A DNA stretch of 10,269 nt from Deltaproteobacteria bacterium (GCA_030643245.1 DAOWME010000093.1:1-10269); one strand, 5' to 3'; positions 1-6,680 are shown, numbered from the stretch's first letter. Numbers and translations are program-made. The notes: a model not told the origin generated them from the sequence alone.

Positions 1-12
1 AGATTTAGGTTA

Positions 13-98
13 GATTTTTTGATCTGAAAACGCAAAACCGCAGGAATAGTCGAACTATTTTGAGGATTTTGTGTTTGAATATCGGGCAAAGATGGCCT
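13..98. repeat. Long imperfect hairpin repeat, copy A
   Basis: This is an imperfect palindrome centred near position 52. AATAGT (45-50) pairs with ACTATT (54-59), and farther out CAAAA (33-37) faces TTTTG (67-71). Between these stems is an asymmetric internal loop with ACCGCAGG (37-44) on the left and GAGGAT (62-67) on the right. The same two motifs, in the same places relative to the dyad, occur in the hairpin at 10059-10159. The arms otherwise differ in sequence, so the two look like members of one family with a conserved core and drifting stems. Such interspersed hairpins resemble REP-type or MITE-type intergenic repeats. The element may extend past the left window edge. Confidence 0.55.
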
Positions 99-151
99 GA
101 AGATGAGATGCACAAATGGGGAAGTTATTTCGTCCCCCTCCCTTATCAGCT

Positions 152-237
152 GTACTCCACTTTGGGCACTTACTTTATTAGAAGTAACACCTGTGAAATG
201 GCAAAAATCATGCCCGGAAAAACCAAAGTTGGAGTAC
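152..237. repeat. Inverted repeat with nested hairpin
   Basis: GTACTCCACTTTGG (152-165) is the reverse complement, apart from one extra base, of CCAAAGTTGGAGTAC (223-237). GGGC (164-167) and GCCC (212-215) extend the pairing inward. A small perfect hairpin, TTACTT-TATTAG-AAGTAA, sits inside at about 170-187. Two short open frames that cross this region have no recognisable protein features and look like chance. Together with the flanking sequence (99-396) no gene is seen here. Whether this is a mobile foldback element, a structured RNA or a decayed repeat cannot be told from the sequence. Confidence 0.5.
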
Positions 238-396
238 TATATCATCGAAGGGTTAACCATAATTAGAACTGCTGAGAATTGCTCGGTGTTGTTGACTTTT
301 GTGGCCAAAAAGACTAGCATAGGGACCGCTATTTAATCAAGATATTCTTTGGAGACCTGTTTTTATGAATCGTTCAAGGTTGTTCTGGAACGTGAT

Positions 397-490
397 ATTT
401 AAAAAGTTGGCCAGGTCCTTACGTATAAGAAGCAAACGAAGCAAGCAAGCCGGCGCTTAACGCAATCCTGCTCAACTGCACAGGTCCGAA
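397..490 (+). repeat. Solitary arm of the foldback element at 3022-3234
   Basis: This stretch is nearly identical, in inverted orientation, to 3019-3112. I count one substitution and two single-base indels over about 93 bases. It carries the outer end of the terminal repeat (CTGCACAGGTC, 476-486) and the inner block ATAAGAAGCAAACGAAGCAAG (425-445). The second arm of the element is missing, and sequence to the left (below 397) is unrelated to the element centre. The outer end abuts a reading frame that lacks a start codon, so the arm probably marks a deletion or rearrangement breakpoint. Confidence 0.8.
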
Positions 491-686
491 TCTTTTATAT
501 TTCGATTCCAAGAAGGGAAAGGCCAAACCCGGCGTCGCAGTTACCTCAAGAAAGGCTGGAACCCTTTTTCGGTTCATAGATGTCGTTCAGCAGTTGGATC
601 TGACCTACGATCTTTACAGTATGAGTGGGGAGGAAGTCCTCGACCTACTTCCACCAGAATTCGATGAATGGAAAGGATTTAACTGA
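429..686 (+). pseudogene. 5'-truncated reading frame before lipA (unrecognised product)
   Basis: This frame is open from 429 (TAA at 426-428) to TGA at 684-686. Its first part, to about 490, reads through the repeat arm. The rest encodes about 65 residues that look like real protein: a GPNLLYFDSKKGK stretch, then RKAGTLFRFIDVVQQLDL, and an acidic C-terminus ending DLLPPEFDEWKGFN. There is no ATG or GTG before 621 in this frame and no Shine-Dalgarno site, so it is best read as the 3' end of a gene whose front was removed at the repeat. I do not recognise the family. It overlaps the lipA start by 23 bases, an arrangement typical of translationally coupled operon genes, so the lost gene was probably lipA's operon partner. 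A chance open frame is possible but less likely given the protein-like composition. Confidence 0.5.
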
Positions 687-1569
687 ACAAGTGCCGAGAT
701 TCCCATATTGGTTAAAACGGAAACTTCCAGCTCCTGAAATCATGCTCAGAATGAAATACCTCTTGCAGGAGTTGAACTTGCACACAATCTGCGAGAGTGC
801 CCGGTGCCCCAATATGGGAAAATGTTTTTCCAGAAAAACAGCAACGTTTCTCATCTCAGGGGATGTTTGTACCAGGCGATGCACCTTTTGTGCTGTGAAG
901 AAAGGAACCCCTATCCCTCTTAACAGAAGAGAACCGGAATGTATTTTTAAAGCAGTTAAGAAACTCGATCTGCGATACGTGGTAATAACATCTGTCACCA
1001 GGGATGATCTTCCTGATGGTGGTGCATCACAGTTTGTAAGGGTCATAAGGATACTTCGTGATGGGGATAATATTATGGTTGAAGTGCTCATCCCGGATTT
1101 CCGTGGTTCCTCTGATCCATTGAGGGCTGTGGTAGAAGCGAAACCTCAAGTGATTAACCATAATATAGAGACGGTTCCGCGTCTGTACTCGGATGTAAGG
1201 CCATTGGCTTTATACAAGCGTTCTTTAGAACTGCTCTCTGAGGTGAAGCGCATGGACCCAACAACCACTACAAAGTCTGGTCTGATGCTAGGTTTAGGAG
1301 AAACCAGGGACGAAGTTATTAATGTTATGCGTGATCTGCGAAAGGCAGACTGTGACTTGTTCACGATTGGTCAGTATCTAAGACCTTCCTCGAAACACCA
1401 TCCGGTAGTTGCATTTATTACTCCCAAAGAATTTTCTGAGTATGAAGAGATAGGCATGGAAATGGGATTCTCCGGAATCGCCTCTGCTCCATTAGTGAGA
1501 AGTTCATTCAGGGCTGAAGAACTATACGCCAAGGTGAAAGGGAACCTGGAAGAAAATTCTGGTGATTGA
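664..1569 (+). CDS. lipA: Lipoyl synthase LipA
   Basis: LipA is a cytosolic radical SAM enzyme that inserts two sulfur atoms at C6 and C8 of protein-bound octanoyl groups, giving lipoyl cofactor for 2-oxoacid dehydrogenases and the glycine cleavage H protein. From the ATG at 664 it has 301 residues, normal for the family. The auxiliary-cluster motif C-x4-C-x5-C is at Cys43, 48 and 54, and the radical SAM motif CTRRCTFC is at Cys69, 73 and 76. Near the C-terminus is RSSF (279-282), the counterpart of the usual RSSY motif whose serine binds the auxiliary cluster. I chose 664 because translation before it (a GTG at 625 is possible) does not look like LipA. No clear Shine-Dalgarno site precedes either start. 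The ATG lies inside the end of the truncated upstream frame, so initiation may once have depended on coupling. It converges on tRNA-Leu and shares its terminator hairpin. Confidence 0.95.
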   Translation: MNGKDLTEQVPRFPYWLKRKLPAPEIMLRMKYLLQELNLHTICESARCPNMGKCFSRKTATFLISGDVCTRRCTFCAVKKGTPIPLNRREPECIFKAVKKLDLRYVVITSVTRDDLPDGGASQFVRVIRILRDGDNIMVEVLIPDFRGSSDPLRAVVEAKPQVINHNIETVPRLYSDVRPLALYKRSLELLSEVKRMDPTTTTKSGLMLGLGETRDEVINVMRDLRKADCDLFTIGQYLRPSSKHHPVVAFITPKEFSEYEEIGMEMGFSGIASAPLVRSSFRAEELYAKVKGNLEENSGD

Positions 1570-1573
1570 AGCG

Positions 1574-1609
1574 AAAAAAGGGGGTCAACCAATGTTGGCT
1601 AACCCCCCT
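1574..1609. terminator. Rho-independent terminator between lipA and tRNA-Leu
   Basis: GGGGGTCAACC (1580-1590) pairs with GGCTAACCCCC (1597-1607), giving a stem of about 12 pairs with two G-T wobbles and a tiny loop. On the minus strand the stem is followed by six T (1574-1579), a classic terminator for the tRNA-Leu transcript. On the plus strand it starts 11 bases after the lipA stop and is followed by the T-rich ATTTTCTT (1611-1618), so it probably also ends lipA transcription. Confidence 0.85.
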
Positions 1610-1617
1610 GATTTTCT

Positions 1618-1706
1618 TGGTGCCGGAGGTCGGACTCGAACCGACACGAGCGCAAGGCCCGGGGGATTTTGAGTCCCCTGCGTCTACCAGTTTCACCACT
1701 CCGGCA
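1618..1706 (-). tRNA. tRNA-Leu (anticodon CAA)
   Basis: The minus strand folds as a class II tRNA. The acceptor stem is TGCCGGA/TCCGGCA, the anticodon stem GGGGA/TCCCC has loop CTCAAAA (anticodon CAA, reading UUG), and there is a long variable arm. The T arm is GTCGG-TTCGAGT-CCGAC. The 3' CCA is encoded (TGG at 1618-1620 on the plus strand), as in many bacteria. A strong terminator follows it immediately. Open frames crossing this gene on either strand are spurious. Confidence 0.97.
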
Positions 1707-1713
1707 CTCAATT

Positions 1714-1741
1714 GGTATATCAATCTTAGGGACGCGGCCAA
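1714..1741 (-). promoter_or_regulatory. Possible promoter of tRNA-Leu
   Basis: On the minus strand, TTGGCC (1741-1736) and TATACC (1719-1714) are separated by 16 bases and resemble sigma-70 -35 and -10 boxes, with four of six matches each. The -10 box ends 7 bases before the mature tRNA 5' end, so transcription would begin at or next to it. This is a weak match supported mainly by its position. Confidence 0.3.
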
Positions 1742-2008
1742 AGTACAATGTTTGCTAAAGGCTAACTACGCAAATATGAAAATTATAAGCAAAACCTAGT
1801 CCAACTGTCAACCCAAATATGGAGGTTGTGGCAATTCTACAGGAATTTACCCCTTAGTTTAAGGTCCATACAGAATTAAGATAGTTTGTCAAGGTCAAGG
1901 AAGACGAAGATTTTCACCACAGGAATACAGTGCGTAATTTAAGGATTAAAATCTGAGTCTGATCCGGAAATTCCCGTCTTCCCCAGTCGCCTCCTTGGGA
2001 TGTTCATT
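1742..2008. other. Intergenic stretch without a gene
   Basis: This lies between the possible tRNA-Leu promoter and the 3' end of the DHH phosphoesterase gene. I see no convincing coding frame, and no hairpin followed by a T run that would end transcription of the phosphoesterase gene. Confidence 0.5.
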
Positions 2009-3001
2009 TCACAGCCCACCTTTCCTTACCTGACCTTTCCATAGCCTCAAGATTTTATCCTTTATCGCCACCTTCTTCCTAAGCATCTCCTGTTTTGACT
2101 TACAGTGCACCGTGCCGGCTCCCGCTCCTTTGTGGCCGTCACCGATGTTGAGTATCCTCATTATCTCCCCTATATCTTTGCCATGTTCAATGGCGTTCGT
2201 ATTTATGCCGAGCGACATGGAAAAGCTGAGATCATTTGTTTTCACCCCTCTGTCAAAGAGATTCACAATCTGTAGCACAGCGGAAGCATTAGGATGAAGA
2301 AGATAGCTTAGATTCTTGATCAGTGAGGGCCTCCTCTTGTATTTCGTGAGGTCAAGCAAGATAATCTCACAATCTTTATCCGCGGACAAAAGAGTTGAAC
2401 TCTCCTTTATGAGTTTCAGCATCCCCTCTTCCTGTTTTATTGACCTCTCGAACTTCTCCTTTACCTTCGGAGTAGTGGCAACCTCTTCAATAGGTCTCTC
2501 AGTGAGAAGAAAAGCTATTTCCCTCATGTAAGACTCTTTTTCATATCTTGATTGTCCGCTTATTCTGAACGTATTGTCAATTATCTTTCCCGGAGACTCC
2601 TTCCTCCACTCCTCAATAGAATTGTACCCAAAGCTATCGATGATATCAGCTTCATTCACAGCTTCCTCAATGAATTCAGGGAGTTTCCCCTTTTCCGAGA
2701 AATACTCAAATACCACCCTCGCACAACTTTTCAGCGGAGCGTATCTGCCTTTTATAGTTGATGGGTCAATTTTCCTGTATTCGAGATCCTGGAGGTTCCC
2801 CTCATGATGATCAAACCAGAGGCCACAGTCCAGGGGGTACGGAAGATCACAGACGATGTCGTCCTCAGATATTGCAATTAGAGACTTTGTGATGGTCGTG
2901 GGCCCGGCAAAATAGATCTTTCTCACACCGAGAGCAACCGAACATATCGCTGCACTCACAACACCATCAAAATCATTATGGGTTACTATCTTCCCGTTCA
3001 C
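2009..3001 (-). CDS. DHH-family phosphoesterase
   Basis: This 330-residue protein has the architecture of DHH/DHHA1 phosphoesterases, a superfamily that includes nanoRNases, cyclic-dinucleotide hydrolases, RecJ and exopolyphosphatases. The metal-binding motifs are in order: THNDFDG (7-13), an aspartate in CDLP (51-54), the signature DHH (64-66) and EADIIDS (117-123). The C-terminal GDGHKGAGAG (287-296) matches the glycine/histidine-rich substrate loop of DHHA1 domains. It should hydrolyse a phosphodiester or phosphoanhydride using two divalent metals, probably in the cytosol; no signal peptide or membrane segment is seen. The substrate cannot be assigned. The start is a GTG preceded by GAGGT, five bases upstream. 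Only 20 bases separate this start from the foldback element at 3022, so its promoter must lie in or beyond that element. Confidence 0.85.
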   Translation of the reverse strand: MNGKIVTHNDFDGVVSAAICSVALGVRKIYFAGPTTITKSLIAISEDDIVCDLPYPLDCGLWFDHHEGNLQDLEYRKIDPSTIKGRYAPLKSCARVVFEYFSEKGKLPEFIEEAVNEADIIDSFGYNSIEEWRKESPGKIIDNTFRISGQSRYEKESYMREIAFLLTERPIEEVATTPKVKEKFERSIKQEEGMLKLIKESSTLLSADKDCEIILLDLTKYKRRPSLIKNLSYLLHPNASAVLQIVNLFDRGVKTNDLSFSMSLGINTNAIEHGKDIGEIMRILNIGDGHKGAGAGTVHCKSKQEMLRKKVAIKDKILRLWKGQVRKGGL

Positions 3002-3021
3002 TCATTACCTCGGATAAAATA

Positions 3022-3234
3022 TTTCGACCTGTGCAGTTGAGCAGGATTGCGTTAAGCGCCGGCTGCTTGCTTCGTTTGCTTCTTATACGTAAGGACCTGG
3101 CCAACTTTTAAAATAGCCATACGAGACTTTTCATCCCATTACACATTCAGCCTTATGCAAGACTGTAGTTCATAAGAAGCAAACGAAGCAAGTAGGCGGC
3201 AAGCGGTAAACTTGACCAACTGCACAGGTCGAAA
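3022..3234. repeat. 213-base foldback (MITE-like) element
   Basis: The ends are perfect 18-base inverted repeats: TTTCGACCTGTGCAGTTG (3022-3039) and its complement at 3217-3234. A second perfect inverted block of 21 bases lies inside (3066-3086 against 3172-3192). The sequence between the blocks has diverged, and the central 80 or so bases are unpaired. No open frame for a transposase is present, so if mobile it would need an enzyme supplied in trans. The left arm has a near-identical solitary copy at 397-490, in inverted orientation. Transcribed, the element could form a long hairpin. Obvious target-site duplications were not found. Confidence 0.8.
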
Positions 3235-3267
3235 AAATTACTAATTTCTCAATGACCAGGACTTATC

Positions 3268-3349
3268 GCTGGTGCGCTAATACCCCATCCTGTGGTCGGG
3301 ATTATTTAACCTAGCGCCAATATAACCCGATGGGGACAAAATTGCCAGC
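3268..3349. other. Cluster of crossed inverted repeats downstream of the diaphorase genes
   Basis: Three inverted pairs share this stretch: GCTGG (3268-3272) with CCAGC (3345-3349), GCGCTA (3274-3279) with TAGCGC (3312-3317), and CCCCATC (3283-3289) with GATGGGG (3329-3335). The second and third pairs cross rather than nest, so both can form together only as a pseudoknot, or else as alternatives. No T run follows on the minus strand, so this is not a standard terminator. It could be an mRNA 3' structure or a decayed repeat. The remaining bases of 3235-3397 show no gene. Confidence 0.35.
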
Positions 3350-3397
3350 ACAAAACTGCGTACGATCCCGTTAGGAACAAGGCGAAATCCATTTTAC

Positions 3398-4036
3398 TCA
3401 CTTCTTTGATAGGGCACCTACCGGACAGGCTTCTACGCATTTTAAACACGAGTTGCATCGGGAATCGGCAAGGGGCCTATTCTGGAAAGTGCCTACCTGA
3501 GTTTCAAAGCCTCTGAAGTTGAAATCCAGTCTGGCCTGTTTAACGACCTCATTACAGATGTAAACGCACTGACCACATAGAACGCACAGGTTAGGATTAT
3601 AGATAAACAGAGGATGGCTGTCGTCTACAGGCAATTCCGGGAGGATCTGTGGAAGTCTCTTCGGCTTGAGTTTGAATCCCATCTCACGTGCAATATCCTG
3701 AAGGGCACATTTCTTGTTAGCCGGGCACTCCTTGCAAATTATGGGGTGTCTGGACATGATCAACTCGAATGCCATTCCTGCCAGCCTTAATACAGACTCT
3801 GTCCTGGTGTGTACTACCATCCCGGCGGCCACCTCTTCCGTACAACTCGTTACCGGGCCTTTCACCCCTTCTATCTCAACGAAACAAAGTCTACAGCCCC
3901 CAAAAGGGAGGGGACTTTCCGGGACAGCACAGAGATGAGGGATAAAAATGCCGTTCTCCAAAGCAGCCCACAGAATCTTCTTGGACTTTTCAGTTACTAT
4001 TTTTTTTCCGTTAATTATTAAAGATACGGTTTCCAT
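3398..4036 (-). CDS. HoxU / NuoG-N-terminal-type iron-sulfur subunit
   Basis: This 212-residue protein carries electrons through several iron-sulfur clusters. The N-terminal ferredoxin domain has a [2Fe-2S] site at Cys36, 48, 51 and 65. A His-Cys3 [4Fe-4S] motif follows (His97, Cys101, 104, 110), as in complex I NuoG, HoxU and [FeFe]-hydrogenases. The C-terminus holds two more [4Fe-4S] motifs, at Cys151/154/157/161 and Cys194/197/200/204. The protein ends just after the last cluster (CPVGALSKK), where catalytic NuoG, formate dehydrogenase or hydrogenase chains would continue, so it is the small, non-catalytic form. It starts at an ATG with GAGG seven bases upstream and follows the NuoF-type gene by 33 bases. 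It should take electrons from the NuoF-type flavoprotein and pass them to a partner not encoded in this window. No catalytic subunit follows downstream. Confidence 0.88.
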   Translation of the reverse strand: METVSLIINGKKIVTEKSKKILWAALENGIFIPHLCAVPESPLPFGGCRLCFVEIEGVKGPVTSCTEEVAAGMVVHTRTESVLRLAGMAFELIMSRHPIICKECPANKKCALQDIAREMGFKLKPKRLPQILPELPVDDSHPLFIYNPNLCVLCGQCVYICNEVVKQARLDFNFRGFETQVGTFQNRPLADSRCNSCLKCVEACPVGALSKK

Positions 4037-4069
4037 CTTTCATCCTCATAGGTTGAGCAAGAGCAGCTT

Positions 4070-6055
4070 CTATGTCTTGTCCTCTTCTGATGGGGTATCA
4101 TCACGAGGTTCCGACTCAGGAAGATCACATATAGGCGATATCTTTATCACTGCATCATACTGGGCAGGACAGGCATCGATACAGCAGGCACATTTAACGC
4201 ATTTCTCCTGATCAATAGCCTTCAGACGATCTTTTCTCGTATAGATGGCCTCTGTAGGGCAACTGCCGACACAGGCGTCACATGCCCGTTGGCACTTCTC
4301 AGGAAGAATGTAGTAAGCAATAAGATCTTTGCACTCCAGTGAAGGGCACCTTGCCTCTAGTATATGTGCTTCGTATTCCTCCCTGAAATACTTGAGGGTT
4401 GTCAATATGGGGTTGGGAGATGTTTTTCCAAGGTTACAGAGAGAACCCTGCTTAATAGTCGCAGCCAATTCCTCAAGCAGATCGAGGTCTTCCATACAGC
4501 CCGTTCCTCTTGTGATGTTAGTAAGGATATTGAGCATGTGCTTGGTTCCGATCCGGCAGAAGGTACATTTGCCGCAGGACTCATTCTGAGTGAACTCCAA
4601 GAAGTATCGAGAGGTTTCAACAATACAATTGTCCTCATCGAGTACTACCATCCCGCCGGAACCCATAATCGCTCCCGTTTCCATTATCGTGTCAAAAGAT
4701 ATGGGTATGTCCAAAAGGGAATCCGGAAGGCATCCCCCTGATGGCCCGCCAATTTGAACTGCCTTGAATTTCTTCTTGACGGGTTTGGAAGGTTCTCCTG
4801 CAACCTGTGACGTCTTGATCAGGGGGGGGGTCCCACCGCCAATATCAAATATGACCTCTCTTAGCATCGTCCCGAAGGCAACCTCCACTAAACCTGCATT
4901 CTGTATCTTGCCGGCCAGGGCGAATACGGCCGTACCCCTGCAGTTCTCCGTGCCTACGGAGGCGAACTCTTCAGATCCATGAACGAGTATTTTGGATACT
5001 GAAGCGAGGGTCTTGACATTATTTATCACCGTAGGGTTCCCCCACAGACCTTTATTAGCCGGATAGGGAGGTCTTGGTTTGGGCATTCCCCTTTTCCCCT
5101 CTATAGATGTCATGAGCGCCGTTTCTTCGCCACATACGAATGCCCCTGCCCCCTGGTTTATCTTGATATCAAAGCAGGTCCGGCTGCCCAGGATATCCTC
5201 TCCCAGAAGTCCAAGTTCTCGGGCCTGGGAGACTGCCTTACCCATTATGGATACAGCACGCGGATATTCTTTCCGCACATATATGTAGCCCGATTCAGCG
5301 CCGATCGCACGACCCGCTATTATCATCCCTTCTATGACGGAATGTGGATCACTCTCGAGAATGGTTCTATCCATAAAAGCGCCGGGGTCTCCTTCGTCAG
5401 CATTGCATATGACGTACTTTGGAAACTGTGGGACCTTCCGGCAGATGTACCATTTTCTCCCTGTTACAAACCCGGCGCCTCCCAGTCCTCTTAACCCCGC
5501 TTTCTTCATCTCTTCAATTATCTCTGACGGTTCCATGTTCAGGGCATTCGCCAGACCCGCATAACCGCCAAGGGCTATGTAGTGATTAATATTCTCAGGA
5601 TCTATGGCGCCACAGTTTTTCAGTAACCGCCTCTGTTCCATGGCCCATCTGGGGGTTTCGTAAACTGTCGGGATTAAATCATTTTCTTCCATCGCTCCCA
5701 AGGCCCATTCCAGGGCAGGATCTTCGTCATTGAAAAATCTCTTCATAAGCGACTGAACCCGGTTCGGTGTGACGTAGCCATACATTATAGGGGGCCATCC
5801 CGGTTTCGAAACGATGGCCATAGGCTCTGCATAGCAATGACCGTGACATCCGACCTCAATTATCCTGGCTTTAATTCCGAGCATCTTTACACTATCCTCA
5901 AAAGCAGAAACCACTTCAAGAGAACCTGATGACCTACCACAGGTAGCGGTTCCAACGTAAATTATTGTCTCATCTCCTGCATCTGTCCCCGGGAAATCTC
6001 CGAGTGCCGTTTCCCTCAGCGCTTCAAGCCTTTCCTCAACCGTCCCTTCCATCAT
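4070..6055 (-). CDS. NuoF/HydB-type NADH-binding flavoprotein with fused ferredoxin domains
   Basis: This protein has about 661 residues and exchanges electrons between NAD(H) and iron-sulfur clusters through FMN. A thioredoxin-like [2Fe-2S] domain comes first (Cys39, 70, 74). The NuoF core follows: NADH-binding GLRGLGGAGF (about 187-196), FMN-binding CNADEGDPGAF (about 217-227) and GAGAFVCGEETAL (about 302-314), then SLBB and a [4Fe-4S] site (Cys494, 497, 500 and 540). The C-terminal ferredoxin domain has two clusters; the first has the spacing C-x3-C-x2-C-x3-C instead of C-x2-C. This three-part fusion is typical of HydB/HndC subunits, not of complex I NuoF. A run of nine C in the coding strand (4822-4830) begins an apparent insertion of about 19 residues after DIGGG. 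I place the start at the ATG at 6055, with GGGGAAG six bases upstream and one base after the NuoE-type stop. A GTG at 6070 is the alternative. Confidence 0.92.
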   Translation of the reverse strand: MMEGTVEERLEALRETALGDFPGTDAGDETIIYVGTATCGRSSGSLEVVSAFEDSVKMLGIKARIIEVGCHGHCYAEPMAIVSKPGWPPIMYGYVTPNRVQSLMKRFFNDEDPALEWALGAMEENDLIPTVYETPRWAMEQRRLLKNCGAIDPENINHYIALGGYAGLANALNMEPSEIIEEMKKAGLRGLGGAGFVTGRKWYICRKVPQFPKYVICNADEGDPGAFMDRTILESDPHSVIEGMIIAGRAIGAESGYIYVRKEYPRAVSIMGKAVSQARELGLLGEDILGSRTCFDIKINQGAGAFVCGEETALMTSIEGKRGMPKPRPPYPANKGLWGNPTVINNVKTLASVSKILVHGSEEFASVGTENCRGTAVFALAGKIQNAGLVEVAFGTMLREVIFDIGGGTPPLIKTSQVAGEPSKPVKKKFKAVQIGGPSGGCLPDSLLDIPISFDTIMETGAIMGSGGMVVLDEDNCIVETSRYFLEFTQNESCGKCTFCRIGTKHMLNILTNITRGTGCMEDLDLLEELAATIKQGSLCNLGKTSPNPILTTLKYFREEYEAHILEARCPSLECKDLIAYYILPEKCQRACDACVGSCPTEAIYTRKDRLKAIDQEKCVKCACCIDACPAQYDAVIKISPICDLPESEPRDDTPSEEDKT

Positions 6056-6056
6056 T

Positions 6057-6605
6057 CTATTCTTCCCCACACTCTTCTATACGCGATCCGGACACTTCCT
6101 TTTCTCTCTCTTCGGCTTCCTTTGCCAACTCATGTCTCAATAGGATGCCATCAACCTTGGTGGGATCCATCTGACCATGCACTTCTCCATTGATGACAGT
6201 TACAGGGGCCAGGACACAGCACCCCACACAATTCACCCTTTCCAGGCTGAATTCCCGATCTTCAGTCACCTCCCCCTCCCCTATACCTATCCGCCTTTTC
6301 CACGAGTCGAGGACGATCTCGCCCCGTTTCACATGGCATGCAGTACCCATGCATACCTCGACATGATTCTTTCCCGGCGGAATAAAACGAAACTGATTGT
6401 AGAACGTGGCCACTCCGTAGATAGTTGTTTCCGAGGCATCGAGATATCTTGCTATTTCCATCATACCTTCCTCAGGGAGATAACCGATGTGGTCCTGAAC
6501 TGAAAGTAGAATGGCAATGAGATTTTTCTCTCCTTCCCAACCTTCCAGTATATCCCTGACTACTTCCACTTCTTCGTTATAATCCGGTCCTTTTTCGCTA
6601 TCCAT
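6057..6605 (-). CDS. NuoE-type [2Fe-2S] subunit
   Basis: This 182-residue thioredoxin-like protein is the small partner of the NuoF-type flavoprotein, corresponding to complex I NuoE, HydC or HoxE. The [2Fe-2S] ligands are Cys85 and Cys90 (CMGTACH, C-x4-C) and Cys126 and Cys130 (CVGCC, C-x3-C). The helical N-terminal half contains LLSVQDHIGYLPEE and the conserved ATFYNQF region before the first cysteine. The tail beyond about residue 160 is rich in Glu, Lys and Arg and looks disordered. The ATG has AAAGGA six bases upstream. The stop codon is one base from the start of the next gene, so the two are translationally coupled, as expected for obligate partners. It begins 75 bases after the YkgJ-like gene and may belong to the same transcript. 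Confidence 0.92.
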   Translation of the reverse strand: MDSEKGPDYNEEVEVVRDILEGWEGEKNLIAILLSVQDHIGYLPEEGMMEIARYLDASETTIYGVATFYNQFRFIPPGKNHVEVCMGTACHVKRGEIVLDSWKRRIGIGEGEVTEDREFSLERVNCVGCCVLAPVTVINGEVHGQMDPTKVDGILLRHELAKEAEEREKEVSGSRIEECGEE

Positions 6606-6680
6606 AGAAATCCTTTCTCAATCATCACATGTTCCAGGGGGCTATCTCCAAGGCTTGTGACTTCCCAAAAAACCCGGGTG

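Noticed and set aside
60..336. Two overlapping open frames of 68 and 77 codons on the plus strand
   Set aside because: They run through a hairpin repeat and an inverted repeat, have no ribosome-binding sites and no recognisable protein features.
397..490. The dispersed repeat arms as a CRISPR array or an integron attC site
   Set aside because: There are only three arms in total, in mixed orientation and without regular spacers, and the sequence lacks the paired core sites expected of attC.
625..663. GTG at 625 as the start of lipA
   Set aside because: The added 13 residues are not LipA-like and the GTG has no Shine-Dalgarno site; the ATG at 664 gives the usual family length.
1508..1799. Open frames of 77 codons on both strands around 1508-1799
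   Set aside because: They read across the tRNA-Leu gene and its terminator; such frames are a common artefact of class II tRNA genes.
4070..6605. Assignment of the NuoE/NuoF-type genes to respiratory complex I
   Set aside because: The NuoF-type protein has an N-terminal [2Fe-2S] domain and a C-terminal double ferredoxin domain, and no membrane subunits are nearby; this is the soluble HydB/HndC arrangement.
6640..6680. CCCGGG followed by TTTTTT after the YkgJ-like gene as a terminator
   Set aside because: The palindrome is only six to eight bases with no room for a loop, so it cannot form a stable hairpin.
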